A stretch of 64,000 nt of DNA from an uncultured Microbacterium sp. (GTDB lineage: Bacteria > Actinomycetota > Actinomycetes > Actinomycetales > Microbacteriaceae). The DNA lies in NCBI GenBank assembly GCA_913774845.1, contig CAJYJO010000003.1, positions 1 through 64,000 of the forward strand, written 5' to 3'. Below, in pieces: positions 45,389 to 53,914 of this stretch. Within the stretch, counting starts at the first letter, position 1; each line of letters opens with the position of its first letter. Made by a program: the position numbers and the translations under genes. The notes below the pieces were generated by a model. It ran no database searches. It was not told where the DNA came from and worked only from the letters and a program-made list of their open reading frames with translations.

Positions 45389-45913
45389 TCAGCCCCTGCG
45401 GGACGCCACCCGCTCGCTCAGCACGTCCCACAGCTGGTCGAAGCGGGCGTTCCACGGCGTCGCGAAGACGCCGGCCTTCCACCGGCGGTGCACCTCGTCG
45501 AGGCCGACCCATTCGGCATCCAGAACCTCCTCCGGATCCGGCACGGGCTCGGGCTCGCCGTCGACCGGAGCCGACCACAGGTCGAACAGGGCGCTCTCCT
45601 CGACGACACGACCCACGAGCACGAGGTCGTCCGGCGCGACGGCGATCCCCGTCTCCTCCTCGAGCTCGCGTCGGGCACCGGCGCGGCTCGTCTCGCCGCG
45701 CAGCGCGCTCCCGGCCGGGAACTCCCACGCCAGCGGGTAGTCCTTGCCCTCTGCGCGCCGGCTGAGCAGCACGCGCCCGGTCGTCGACACGAGACACACG
45801 GATGCCACGACGTGGAACGACCCGGCGGGCACGGAACCGTCGCCGCGGCGGTGGAGGGCACCGGTGGGTGTCCCGTGGATGTCGGTGACGTCCCAGATCT
45901 CGTCGTCGGCCAT
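45389..45913 (-). CDS. Nudix hydrolase
   Basis: The 174-residue protein has a full Nudix box (G-x5-E-x7-REU-x-EE-x-G-U) in the GSALRGETSRAGARRELEEE segment near residue 68. It hydrolyses a nucleoside diphosphate linked to another group, or an isopentenyl-type pyrophosphate. The N-terminal HRRGDGSVPAGSFHVVASV resembles the IPP-isomerase-like group of unknown substrate. It converges on the NERD gene. Confidence 0.88.
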   Translation of the reverse strand: MADDEIWDVTDIHGTPTGALHRRGDGSVPAGSFHVVASVCLVSTTGRVLLSRRAEGKDYPLAWEFPAGSALRGETSRAGARRELEEETGIAVAPDDLVLVGRVVEESALFDLWSAPVDGEPEPVPDPEEVLDAEWVGLDEVHRRWKAGVFATPWNARFDQLWDVLSERVASRRG

Positions 45914-45946
45914 CAGCCCCAGCTCTCCGTCATGGTTGCCAGCAGA

Positions 45947-46204
45947 TCACTCGGCGTCACGGGGCGGCCAGATGCCGCGCCGCTTCACCTCCTTCTCGAC
46001 GGTCCACCGCGCGTCGTCGAGAGCCGGGTTCCCGAGGTGGGACTCCGTGGCGACGAACGACCGCGAGCTCAGGTGCTCGTGGAACTCCGCGCGTTCGATC
46101 CGCAGGAGTGCCCGCCGCCGTGCCCCGAGATCCGCGTCGGTCATCTCCGCGATCTGCGCCACGTCGCACAGCGCCGTCCGGTCATCGCTCTGCCGTGGGT
46201 CCAC
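45947..46204 (-). CDS. Small hypothetical protein
   Basis: The 85-residue protein starts at a GTG 6 nt after TATCGT (46211-46216), a leaderless pattern that supports this start over longer open frames. It is charged and helical, with RRRALLRIERAEFHEHL in the middle and no membrane segment. No family is recognised. It is 33 bp upstream of the Nudix gene on the same strand and may be co-transcribed with it. Confidence 0.6.
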   Translation of the reverse strand: MDPRQSDDRTALCDVAQIAEMTDADLGARRRALLRIERAEFHEHLSSRSFVATESHLGNPALDDARWTVEKEVKRRGIWPPRDAE

Positions 46205-46300
46205 GACGACACGATATCGCCGGCATCGCCGTTTCCGGGCGCCGTGAACTCGCACTTCGGTCTTTGCGAACGCCGACCGACAGCAACAACGCTGGACGCA

Positions 46301-46329
46301 GAAAAGGCCCGGTTTCCCGGGCCTTTTCC
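46301..46329. terminator. Intrinsic terminator after tRNA-Lys
   Basis: GAAAAGGCCCGG and CCGGGCCTTTTC are exact 12-bp arms with a TTTC loop. It lies 2 bp from the CCA end of tRNA-Lys. Confidence 0.92.
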
Positions 46330-46331
46330 TT

Positions 46332-46407
46332 TGGTGCACCCCCTGGGACTCGAACCCAGAACCCACTGATTAAGAGTCAGTTGCTCTGCCGATTGAGCTA
46401 GAGGTGC
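46332..46407 (-). tRNA. tRNA-Lys (CTT)
   Basis: The 76-nt gene has acceptor arms GCACCTC and GGGGTGC (with wobble pairs), anticodon arm CTGA-CTCTTAA-TCAG with anticodon CTT, T-loop TTCGAGT and an encoded CCA. It is a single-gene transcript with its own promoter and terminator. Confidence 0.97.
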
Positions 46408-46449
46408 GTTCCGTTTCGGCCCGGAAATCTCTTTCCGAACCGAGGGATT

Positions 46450-46479
46450 ACGTTACCAGGGATGACGCACACGCGCCAA
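46450..46479 (-). promoter_or_regulatory. Promoter of tRNA-Lys
   Basis: On the minus strand TTGGCG (46474-46479) and TAACGT (46450-46455) are 18 nt apart, upstream of the tRNA. It nearly abuts the divergent hisN -10 box (46500-46505). Confidence 0.6.
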
Positions 46480-46511
46480 ATCGGCCGGGGTGGCGCGGTT
46501 ATCCTGGAGCC

Positions 46512-47336
46512 GTGCCCCCCACCGAAGAGCCTGCCGCGCGCCCCGTGGAGCCGACCGACGACCTCGCTCTCGCCCTCCGGCTCGCCGATGCGGCGGACGC
46601 CGTCGCGATGGCGCGCTTCGACGCGGCCGACCTGCGGATCGACACCAAACCGGACCGCACGCACGTCACCGAGGCGGATCTCGAGACCGAGCGTGCGATC
46701 CGGCGCATCCTCGATGCCGAGCGTCCGGACGACGGCATCCTCGGGGAGGAGTACGGGTCGTCGGGCGACACGTCGCGACGCTGGGTGATCGACCCGATCG
46801 ACGGCACCCACAACTACATGCGCGGGATCCCCGTGTGGGCCACCCTGATCGCACTCACGGTCGACGGCGTCCCGGTGGTCGGGGTCGTGAGCCAGCCGGC
46901 GCTCGGCCGACGCTGGTGGGCGGCCGCCGGTCAGGGCGCCTGGACCACCACCGCGGCCGGCGAGACCCGCCGCATCCGCGTCTCGGGCATCGACGAGATC
47001 GCGGCCTCCAGCATCAGCTTCCAGAGCGTCGAGCAGTGGGACGACGTCGACCTCGTCCCGACGCTCGAGCGCCTCACGCGCGCCGTGTGGCGCGATCGCG
47101 GATACGGCGACGCCCTCCCCTACATGTGGCTCGCGGAGGGACGCCTGGAGCTCGTGGCGGAGTTCGGCGTGAAAGAGTACGACATCGCCGCGATCGCCCC
47201 GATCGTCCGCGAGGCGGGCGGACGGTTCACCGCCTTCGACGGCACCGATCGTCTGGATGCCGAGTCCTCCCTCGCCACGAACGGCGTGCTGCACGACGCC
47301 TTCCTGACGCTCCTGCACGAGGAGGACGACCGATGA
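46512..47336 (+). CDS. hisN: Inositol-monophosphatase-family phosphatase, probable histidinol-phosphatase
   Basis: The 274-residue protein has the metal motifs GEE near residue 80 and DPIDGTHNYMRG near residue 97. The last motif is KEYDIAAIAPIVREAGG, where the usual WD is YD. It most resembles actinobacterial HisN, which makes histidinol, but inositol phosphatase activity cannot be excluded. The GTG start is 6 nt after TATCCT (46500-46505), so it is probably leaderless. It overlaps the downstream lipoprotein gene by 4 nt. Confidence 0.85.
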   Translation: MPPTEEPAARPVEPTDDLALALRLADAADAVAMARFDAADLRIDTKPDRTHVTEADLETERAIRRILDAERPDDGILGEEYGSSGDTSRRWVIDPIDGTHNYMRGIPVWATLIALTVDGVPVVGVVSQPALGRRWWAAAGQGAWTTTAAGETRRIRVSGIDEIAASSISFQSVEQWDDVDLVPTLERLTRAVWRDRGYGDALPYMWLAEGRLELVAEFGVKEYDIAAIAPIVREAGGRFTAFDGTDRLDAESSLATNGVLHDAFLTLLHEEDDR

Positions 47337-47911
47337 CGTCGCCGCGCAGACCGCTGCTCGCCGCCTGCGCTGCTCTGACGGCCGTCCTCGCCCTCGCGGG
47401 CTGTTCGAGCACCGCGGGTCCCGATGGCGGGCCGAGCGTCGCCGCCACCGCCACGGGCCCCGCGATCGACGCACCGGCGACCACGGCGACGCCGAAGTCC
47501 GAGGCCGAGGCGACGGCCCCGACATGCGAGAACATCATTCCGCAGGCCACCGCCGACGATTTCGCGAGTCTCGGCTGGAGCTATCAGCAGGAGGCGTTCC
47601 GCATCGGCGCGACGGCGCTCGATGACGGCATCCAGTGCAAGTGGGGCGATCAGAACGTCGCGTCCGATCGCGTGCAGATCTTCGGATGGGCGCCGATCGA
47701 CGACGCCGCGGCCGCCGCGGCCGAGAAGGAACTCACCGCCTCGGGGTGGAAGGTCGAGCGCGAAGACGAAGGCACCTACGTCACCGAGAACCCGGAATGG
47801 CTCGGCGGGCGCGGCGTCGACGGTTACGGCCTGACCTACCTCTTCGGCGACGGCTGGGTGAAGTTCGCCGACACCCGGCAGAGCCTGCTGCTCGTCGACA
47901 GCCCGCGCTGA
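47333..47911 (+). CDS. Lipoprotein of unknown function
   Basis: The 192-residue protein has a lipoprotein signal (LALAGC, Cys near residue 24), a Thr/Ala-rich spacer and a domain of about 130 residues with Cys in PTCENIIP and IQCKWGD that may form a disulfide. Its ATG overlaps the hisN stop, so it is co-translated, but no link to histidine synthesis is evident. GGAGG lies just upstream. Family not recognised. Confidence 0.85.
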   Translation: MTSPRRPLLAACAALTAVLALAGCSSTAGPDGGPSVAATATGPAIDAPATTATPKSEAEATAPTCENIIPQATADDFASLGWSYQQEAFRIGATALDDGIQCKWGDQNVASDRVQIFGWAPIDDAAAAAAEKELTASGWKVEREDEGTYVTENPEWLGGRGVDGYGLTYLFGDGWVKFADTRQSLLLVDSPR

Positions 47912-47918
47912 CCCTCGA

Positions 47919-48185
47919 TCACCGGTACGGGTTGACCGCGGCGGCGTCGCGCGCGGCGGCGAACCCCTCGTCCCAGGCGTCTCCGCGCGCCTCGAGACCG
48001 CGCCACAGCTCGTCGGCCCGCAGCACCCGCTGAGCGAGAGCCACCCAGTCGCTCCAGCCGCCAGTGATCCCGGATGCCGCCGACTCGGCGCCGCCCCGCG
48101 GTGCGGCGGTCCAGGTCGCCGCGTCGGGAGTGGGCTCGAGGTGGAACGGACCGACATCGATGCGCGAGGCGCGGGGATCTGGCAT
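47919..48185 (-). CDS. Small hypothetical protein
   Basis: The 88-residue protein begins MPDPRASRIDVGPFHLEPTP and ends with a helical, Ala-rich part (AFAAARDAAA-like, FAAARDAAAVNPYR). The ATG is 6 nt after TAGCGT (48192-48197), a leaderless promoter pattern that supports the gene. It is divergent from yaeQ with 84 bp between. No known domain. Confidence 0.65.
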   Translation of the reverse strand: MPDPRASRIDVGPFHLEPTPDAATWTAAPRGGAESAASGITGGWSDWVALAQRVLRADELWRGLEARGDAWDEGFAAARDAAAVNPYR

Positions 48186-48269
48186 CCCTCGACGCTAGAC
48201 GCCCCGTGCGAAGCCGGACAATCCCCGCGCGGCGGGCGCCGCCGCCGCGACCACGTAGGCTCGAATCCC

Positions 48270-48809
48270 GTGGCTATCGGCTCGACCATTCACACGTTCA
48301 CCGTGCAGCTCTCCGACGTCGATCGCGGCGTCTACGACGAACTGCAGCTGCGCGTCGCGCGGCATCCCTCCGAGACCGCGCCGTACATGCTGACACGCGT
48401 GCTGGCGTACTGCCTCGAGTTCGAGGAGGGCATCGCCTTCAGCGAGGGCGTCGCCGCCACGGACGAGCCGGCCGTGATGGTCCGCGATCTGACCGGGGCT
48501 CTCGTCGCGTGGGTCGAGGTGGGGGCTCCGGATGCCGCCCGCCTCCACACCGGCAGCATGAAGGCAGAGAGGGTCGCCGTGTATACGCACCGCGACCCCG
48601 AGAAGGTCGCCGCCGCCTGGGCCGGCAAGCGCATCCACCGCGCGGACGAGGTGCTGCTGCACAGCTTCGACCCCGGATTCGTCGAGCGCCTCGCCGAGGC
48701 GATCGAGCGCCGGAACACGGCTACGCTCACGCGCACGGAGGGGCGTCTCTACCTCGAGCTGAACGACGTGTCGGGCGAGAGCGACATCCACACGCGAAGC
48801 GCGGGCTGA
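48270..48809 (+). CDS. YaeQ family protein
   Basis: The 179-residue protein matches the YaeQ family along its length: IHTFTVQLSDVDRGVYDEL at the start and a PD-(D/E)XK-like core (WVEVGAPDAARLH with a following lysine) near residue 80. YaeQ has a nuclease-like fold of unknown task. The GTG start is 8 nt after TAGGCT (48256-48261), so it is probably leaderless. It converges on ssrA, with a shared bidirectional terminator. Confidence 0.9.
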   Translation: MAIGSTIHTFTVQLSDVDRGVYDELQLRVARHPSETAPYMLTRVLAYCLEFEEGIAFSEGVAATDEPAVMVRDLTGALVAWVEVGAPDAARLHTGSMKAERVAVYTHRDPEKVAAAWAGKRIHRADEVLLHSFDPGFVERLAEAIERRNTATLTRTEGRLYLELNDVSGESDIHTRSAG

Positions 48810-48814
48810 GAAGC

Positions 48815-48859
48815 AGAAAGCCCCCGCCCCGCCGAAACGGGCGGGAGCGGGGGCTTTCT
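48815..48859. terminator. Bidirectional terminator between yaeQ and ssrA
   Basis: AGAAAGCCCCCGC and GCGGGGGCTTTCT flank an inner CCGCC-GAAA-CGGGCGG hairpin, giving a very stable stem with T runs on both strands. Confidence 0.93.
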
Positions 48860-48877
48860 CATCGTGACAACGGCTCG

Positions 48878-49244
48878 TGGAGCTGGGGGGAATCGAACCC
48901 CCGTCCAACGCTGGGTCTCCGCGTTTTCTCCGGGCGCAGTCTGTGCAGACGTTCTGCTCGGCTCCGACCTTTGTCACAGACACCTAAGTCGACGAGCCCA
49001 GCCTGGGAAAAGTCCCGCGTGACGTCCAGACGCCGTCACGCAGCAAGACCCCTAAATGACGCCAGGATCCGTGGCGGGGTCACACACGGTCTGACGGACT
49101 ATCGGGCTCGCTTAGGCAGCGAGGGCGAAGTCAGTGCGCTTAGCATTGGCACTTATTGGTTTGCAGGGAGCGTTTACGAGATAACCCCACATCCTCGGCC
49201 CGCTGCTCGCGGGTTCGCAGGCGCTGTCGAAACCGATCAGCCCC
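48878..49244 (-). ncRNA. ssrA: Transfer-messenger RNA
   Basis: The 367-nt gene has tRNA-like ends: 5' GGGGCTG pairs with 3' CAGCTCC, and the T-loop TTCGATT lies near the 3' end. CCA is not encoded. The tag frame runs on the minus strand from 49150 to 49112 and reads ANAKRTDFALAA followed by TAA. This RNA rescues stalled ribosomes and tags the nascent chain for proteolysis. Its protein partner smpB lies 0.9 kb away on the same strand. Confidence 0.97.
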
Positions 49245-49462
49245 GGGAACTCCGTGAAGGAGCGGCCGTTGTCACGCTGTTGAATTGCCATCTCGGGAGC
49301 CGGAGCACCCGAGCATCACAGTCTACAACGGATCGAGGGGCCGGAGGATTCCCGCTGTCCTTTGCGCGCGTTCGCGGCCCCGGGGCCACTCCACGCGCCC
49401 CGGCGCCGCCACCGCGCGAGGCATCCCCGCGCCCTCCATGGCGCCTCGTCTATGCTCACGCC

Positions 49463-50119
49463 ATGAGCGACGTCGTCATCACCGTCCGGGGCGAGAGCAA
49501 CGCCCGCGTCCGTGCCGAGGAGGCCGCGGTGCGCGTCACGGTCTCCACCGACGGCCCCGCCCGCGGGCCGGTCGTCGAGCGGGCGCAGGAGCGCGCGGCC
49601 TCGGTGCAGGACGGTCTCGTCGCCCACCTGCGTTCCGGGGAGGTGTCGGAGTGGTCGAGCGCGCGCGTGTCGGTGTGGTCGGACCGCCCCTGGAACAACG
49701 AGGGGGCGCAGCTGCCGCTCGTGCATCACGCGAGCGTCGAGCTGTCGGCGACGTTCACCGATGCCGGGGCGCTGTCCTGGTGGCTGGGCGACGTCGCCGA
49801 ATCCGACGATGTACAGGTCACCGCCGTCGAGTGGCGCCTCTCCCCCGCGACGCGTGCGCGCGTCGAGCGCGAGGTCGCGGCCGAGGCCGTGCACGTCGCC
49901 GTCGAACGCGCCGCGGCCTACGCCGACGCGCTGGGGTTGTCGTCGGTCGCGGCGGTCGAGATCGCGGATGCCGGGCTGCTCGGCATCCGGCCCGAACACC
50001 CCTCCCCGCTCGCCCCGCGCCTCATGGCCGCGTCGGCGGGCGGTGGACCGTCGTTCAGCCTGCAGCCGCCGGAGATCGAGGTGACCTCGGTGGTCGAGGG
50101 GCGCTTCCGCGCCGAGTGA
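49463..50119 (+). CDS. SIMPL domain-containing protein
   Basis: The 218-residue protein has a SIMPL (DUF541) domain across nearly its whole length, opening with VVITVRGESNARVRAEEA. It has no signal peptide, unlike many SIMPL proteins of Gram-negatives. A -10 box TATGCT (49451-49456) is 6 nt before the ATG, indicating a leaderless transcript. Function is unknown. It converges on smpB. Confidence 0.85.
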   Translation: MSDVVITVRGESNARVRAEEAAVRVTVSTDGPARGPVVERAQERAASVQDGLVAHLRSGEVSEWSSARVSVWSDRPWNNEGAQLPLVHHASVELSATFTDAGALSWWLGDVAESDDVQVTAVEWRLSPATRARVEREVAAEAVHVAVERAAAYADALGLSSVAAVEIADAGLLGIRPEHPSPLAPRLMAASAGGGPSFSLQPPEIEVTSVVEGRFRAE

Positions 50120-50129
50120 CGACCGGGCT

Positions 50130-50606
50130 CTACTCGCCCAGGCGATTCTTGGTGCGCATCGCGCGCTCGGCCTCGCGCTTGTCCTCGCGCTCGCGGATCG
50201 TCTGGCGCTTCTCGAACTCGCGCTTGCCCTTCGCCACCGCGATCTCGACCTTCGCCCGACCGTCGAGGAAGTACAACCGCAGCGGCACGAGCGTGTAGCC
50301 GCCCGCCGCGACCGCGTGCGAGAGCTTGATGATCTCTTCTTTGTGCAGCAGAAGTTTGCGTGTGCGCTTGGCCGAGTGGTTGGTCCAGTGCCCCTGCGAG
50401 TACTCGGGGATGTGGACGGCGTCGAGGAAGGCCTGTCCGCCGTCGATGTAGGCGTAGCCGTCGGTCAGATTCGCCCGCCCCTGACGCAGCGACTTCACCT
50501 CGGTTCCGGTCAGCACGAGACCGGCTTCGTAGGTCTTCTCGATGGCGTAGTCGTGACGCGCCTTCTTGTTCGACGCGATGAGCTTCTCACCCTGCTCACG
50601 AGGCAT
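50130..50606 (-). CDS. smpB: SsrA-binding protein
   Basis: The 158-residue protein is full-length SmpB. Seen are [21 protein letters not shown] near the start (oligonucleotide-binding barrel) and the basic C-terminal tail ([16 protein letters not shown]) that enters the mRNA channel. It works with tmRNA in ribosome rescue. An AGGAGG site lies 6 nt before the ATG. It is 75 bp downstream of ftsX, and the ftsE-ftsX-smpB order is a conserved actinobacterial cluster. Confidence 0.97.
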   Translation of the reverse strand: MPREQGEKLIASNKKARHDYAIEKTYEAGLVLTGTEVKSLRQGRANLTDGYAYIDGGQAFLDAVHIPEYSQGHWTNHSAKRTRKLLLHKEEIIKLSHAVAAGGYTLVPLRLYFLDGRAKVEIAVAKGKREFEKRQTIREREDKREAERAMRTKNRLGE

Positions 50607-50681
50607 GGTGCCACCTCCTCATGATCATGGGCACACAGAGCCCTTCAGTCTACCGGAACGCCCGCCGCCAGGCGGCGGGTG

Positions 50682-51599
50682 CTATGCCCGCAGCCAGCGT
50701 CTGATCGCGAAGCTGGCGCTGAGCGCGGCCAGGATGACACCCATCACGACGAGCGCCGGGATGACCACGGCCACGTCGGCCAGGTTGACCCACGAGGTGA
50801 TGAAGCTGATCCGGTCGCGCAGGTACTGGTTGACTCCCACGCCCACGATCGCCCAGACCGCGACGCTCGCGAGCGCCGACCCGATGAGGGCCGCCAGCAC
50901 GCCCTCGACGATGAACGGCGTCTGGATGAAGCGGTTGGACGCCCCGACCAGACGCATGATGCCGAGCTCGCGCCGACGGGCGAATGCCGACAGACGGATG
51001 GTCGTCGCGATGAGGAGCACCGCCGCGATGAGCATCAGGCCGGCGATGCCGACGGCGACGTAGGTGGCCACCGTCAACGCCTGGAAGAGCGGTTCGAGGT
51101 ACTGCATCTGATCGGTGACGGACTCGACTCCCGCCTGACCGCTGAACGCCTCCGCGATCACGTCGGACTGGTTCTGGTCCACCAGGTTGATGTTGAACGT
51201 GGCGTTGAACTGGTCGGCGGTGACGACACCCAGGATGTCGTCGGGCAGCTGCTGCTTCGCGTTCTCGAACACCTGGTCGGCGGTGAGGAACGTGTAGTCG
51301 CGGATCAGGGGAGCGAGCGCCGGGCCGTTGAGCGTGGCCGTCACCTGGTCGATCTGATCCTGCGATGCCGCCTCCCCCGCCGTGCAGGACGGGGCATTCG
51401 ACGAGGTGGCGCACATGAACACCGCGACCTGCGCACGGTCGGCCCAGTACGACTGCATCTTGCCGATCTGCATCTGCATGAGCATGGCGGCGCCGACGAA
51501 GGTCAGCGACACGAACGTGACGAGGATGACGGAGATCACCATCGAGGCGTTGCGGCGGAGACCGGTGAAGGCCTCCGAGAGGATGAGCCCGAACCTCAT
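50682..51599 (-). CDS. ftsX: Cell-division ABC transporter permease FtsX
   Basis: The 305-residue protein has four helices (about residues 20-42, 180-202, 228-250 and 275-297) and a large extracellular loop between helices 1 and 2 with a Cys pair ([16 protein letters not shown]). It joins FtsE to cell-wall hydrolases at division, which it controls through the loop. The start overlaps the ftsE stop by 4 nt. Confidence 0.96.
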   Translation of the reverse strand: MRFGLILSEAFTGLRRNASMVISVILVTFVSLTFVGAAMLMQMQIGKMQSYWADRAQVAVFMCATSSNAPSCTAGEAASQDQIDQVTATLNGPALAPLIRDYTFLTADQVFENAKQQLPDDILGVVTADQFNATFNINLVDQNQSDVIAEAFSGQAGVESVTDQMQYLEPLFQALTVATYVAVGIAGLMLIAAVLLIATTIRLSAFARRRELGIMRLVGASNRFIQTPFIVEGVLAALIGSALASVAVWAIVGVGVNQYLRDRISFITSWVNLADVAVVIPALVVMGVILAALSASFAIRRWLRA

Positions 51600-52648
51600 G
51601 ACGTGGGTCCCACTTCGTCGTTGCGATCTGTCGTGCGGCCGAGCCCGAGTCGGTCGGCGAGGCCGAGGGCGTCGACGTCGGGCGTCGTCACGGGCACGGA
51701 GCGCGTGGTGGTGTTCGGCTCGCGGCTCGGCTCCTCCGCAGCGGCGGAGGGGGCGGATGCCGCGTCGTCCGACGCCTCTTGCGCGGCGGCGGCGCGCGGC
51801 GCGGCGCTCGCGGCACGCGGCACCGACGGGGCCACCTCGGCGCGCAGCGGCTCGACCGGCCCGGTGAGACCGGTGACCTCGCGCTGCACCTCGAGCACCG
51901 CGGTCAGGGCGGCGACCGCAGCGGCTCCGCGTTCGACCTCGGGGGCCAGACGCGGAAGGCTCGACGTGTCGCCGTAGCCGCCGTGACGCTCGTCGCGCAC
52001 CATCTCGCCGCCGCGCAGTTCGATCACGCGGCGCTGCATCTGGTCGACGAAGCCGGCCTCGTGCGTGGCCATGACGACGGTCGTGCCGCCGGCGTTGATG
52101 CGCGCGAGCAGCCGCATGATGTCGATCGACGTGCCGGGGTCGAGGTTTCCGGTCGGCTCGTCGGCCAGCAGCACCTGCGGGCGGTTGACGAGCGCGCGCG
52201 CGATCGCGACGCGCTGCTGCTCGCCGCCCGACAGCTCGTGCGGAAGGCGCTTCTCCTTGCCGTCGAGACCGACGAGCGCGAGCACCTCGGGAACGGCCTG
52301 CTGGATGAAGCCGCGCGAGGCGCCGGTCACCTGGAGGGTGAAGGCGACGTTCTGGTGCACCGTCTTGTTCGGCAGCAGACGGAAGTCCTGGAAGACCGAA
52401 CCGATATGGCGGCGGAAGTAGGGCACCTTGCGGTTCGACAGCGTGCGCAGGTCACGACCGAGCACCACGACGCGACCGTCGCTGGGCGTCTCGGCGCGCA
52501 GGATGAGCTGCAGGCACGACGATTTGCCGGAGCCCGAAGCGCCGACGAGGAAGACGAACTCCCCGCGCTGCACTTCGAAGTCGACGGCGTTCAGCGCGGG
52601 CTTCGCGGTGCCGCGATACCGCTTGGTGACGTTCTCGAACCGGATCAT
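51596..52648 (-). CDS. ftsE: Cell-division ATP-binding protein FtsE with long C-terminal extension
   Basis: Residues 1-225 are a normal FtsE ATPase: Walker [10 protein letters not shown] near residue 38, signature [15 protein letters not shown] near residue 140 and Walker [15 protein letters not shown] near residue 162. Residues 226-350 are an extra, mostly disordered Ala/Pro/Glu-rich tail. FtsE is usually about 225-230 residues. A -10 box TAGGCT (52658-52663) lies 9 nt before the ATG. The tail might contact other division proteins; this is inferred only. Confidence 0.96.
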   Translation of the reverse strand: MIRFENVTKRYRGTAKPALNAVDFEVQRGEFVFLVGASGSGKSSCLQLILRAETPSDGRVVVLGRDLRTLSNRKVPYFRRHIGSVFQDFRLLPNKTVHQNVAFTLQVTGASRGFIQQAVPEVLALVGLDGKEKRLPHELSGGEQQRVAIARALVNRPQVLLADEPTGNLDPGTSIDIMRLLARINAGGTTVVMATHEAGFVDQMQRRVIELRGGEMVRDERHGGYGDTSSLPRLAPEVERGAAAVAALTAVLEVQREVTGLTGPVEPLRAEVAPSVPRAASAAPRAAAAQEASDDAASAPSAAAEEPSREPNTTTRSVPVTTPDVDALGLADRLGLGRTTDRNDEVGPTS

Positions 52649-52710
52649 GGCTCGATGAGCCTAAGCGCGGGTCCGGGGCAGACCGACAGGACGCGCCGTG
52701 TCGCGAAACG

Positions 52711-52757
52711 GAGAAAGCCCTATGGATGCCGAGGTGCCGGCATCCACAGGGCTTTCC
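52711..52757 (-). terminator. Terminator-like hairpin after prfB
   Basis: GGAAAGCCCTGTGGATGCC and GGCATCCATAGGGCTTTCTC (minus strand) pair almost fully around a short loop, 19 bp after the prfB stop. The arms include GGATGCC and GGCATCC. Confidence 0.88.
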
Positions 52758-52775
52758 GTCGGATCGGGAGACGTG

Positions 52776-53888
52776 TCAGTCGTCGTCGTCCTTGCGCTTG
52801 CGCCAACGGATGCCGGCCGCGATCAGGCCGTCGAGGTCGCCGTCGAAGACGACCGCGGGGTTGCCGACCTCGTAGCCCGTGCGCAGGTCTTTCACGAGCT
52901 GCTGGCCGTAGAGGAAGTAGGAGCGCATCTGGTCGCCCCAGCTCGCCGTGATCGTGCCGGCGAGCTCCTTCTTCTTCGCGGCCTCTTCTTCGCGCTTGAG
53001 CAGGAGCAGACGCGTCTGGAGCACACGCATGGCGGCGGCGCGGTTCTGGATCTGCGACTTCTCGTTCTGCATCGAGACGACGAGGCCCGTGGGGAGGTGC
53101 GTGATGCGCACGGCCGAGTCGGTCGTGTTGACGGACTGCCCGCCGGGGCCCGACGAGCGGAACACGTCGACACGGATGTCGCCCTCGGGGACGTCGACCT
53201 CGACGGCCTCTTCCATGACGGGGATGACCTCGACCGCGGCGAAGCTCGTCTGCCGCTTGTCGGCGCCGCCGAAGGGGCTGATGCGCGCGAGACGGTGCGT
53301 GCCGGCCTCGACCGACAGCGTGCCGTAGGCGTAGGGCACGTCGACCTCGAAGGTGGCCGACTTGATGCCGGCGCCCTCGGCGTAGGAGGTGTCCATGACC
53401 TTCACGGGGTACTTGTGGCGCTCGGCCCAGCGCAGGTACATGCGCAGCAGCATCTCGGCGAAGTCGGTGGCGTCGTCGCCGCCGGCGCCGGAGCGGATCG
53501 TCACGACCGCGGAGCGCGGGTCGTACTCGCCGTCGAGGAGCGTCTGCACCTCGAGCTGGCCGATCACGTCTTTCAGCGACGCGAGTTCACGGCGCGCCTC
53601 GTCGGCGGACTCCTCGTCGTCCATCTCGATCGCGAGCCCCACCAGCACCTCGAGGTCGTCGAGGCGCTGCTCGATCTCCGAGACGCGCTTCAGCTCCGCC
53701 TGGCGGTGGCTGAGACGGCTGGTGACCTTCTGAGCGTTCTCGACGTCGTCCCAGAGGTCGGGGGCACCGGCCTCTTCGCTGAGGCGTTCGATGTCGGCTT
53801 TGAGTGCGTCGACGTCGACCACGGCCTGGATATCGGCGAAGGTCGAGCGCAGCGCCTGGATGTCGGCGGTCAAATCGAGTTCGAGCAT
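52776..53888 (-). CDS. prfB: Peptide chain release factor 2
   Basis: The 370-residue protein has the catalytic GGQ in [17 protein letters not shown] near residue 248 and the RF2-type codon-reading tripeptide SPF in ARISPFGG near residue 206, so it reads UGA and UAA. The gene is one continuous frame, without the programmed frameshift of many bacterial prfB genes, as is usual in Actinobacteria. A TAGGCT -10 box is 9 nt before the ATG and overlaps the divergent MFS promoter. Confidence 0.97.
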   Translation of the reverse strand: MLELDLTADIQALRSTFADIQAVVDVDALKADIERLSEEAGAPDLWDDVENAQKVTSRLSHRQAELKRVSEIEQRLDDLEVLVGLAIEMDDEESADEARRELASLKDVIGQLEVQTLLDGEYDPRSAVVTIRSGAGGDDATDFAEMLLRMYLRWAERHKYPVKVMDTSYAEGAGIKSATFEVDVPYAYGTLSVEAGTHRLARISPFGGADKRQTSFAAVEVIPVMEEAVEVDVPEGDIRVDVFRSSGPGGQSVNTTDSAVRITHLPTGLVVSMQNEKSQIQNRAAAMRVLQTRLLLLKREEEAAKKKELAGTITASWGDQMRSYFLYGQQLVKDLRTGYEVGNPAVVFDGDLDGLIAAGIRWRKRKDDDD

Positions 53889-53897
53889 TTGCGGACA

Positions 53898-53907
53898 AGC
53901 CTATCGT
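53898..53907. promoter_or_regulatory. Overlapping divergent -10 boxes
   Basis: TAGGCT on the minus strand (53898-53903) serves prfB, and TATCGT on the plus strand (53902-53907) serves the MFS gene. They share the TA at 53902-53903. The ATG of prfB is 9 nt and the GTG of the MFS gene 7 nt beyond their own boxes. Confidence 0.6.
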
Positions 53908-53914
53908 GGAGACG

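Noticed and set aside
48878-49244. Protein-coding frames through the ssrA region
   Set aside because: The region is tmRNA, with paired ends and a clear tag frame; frames running through it are incidental.
52776-53888. Programmed frameshift in prfB
   Set aside because: The gene is one continuous frame from ATG to stop, without an early in-frame TGA.
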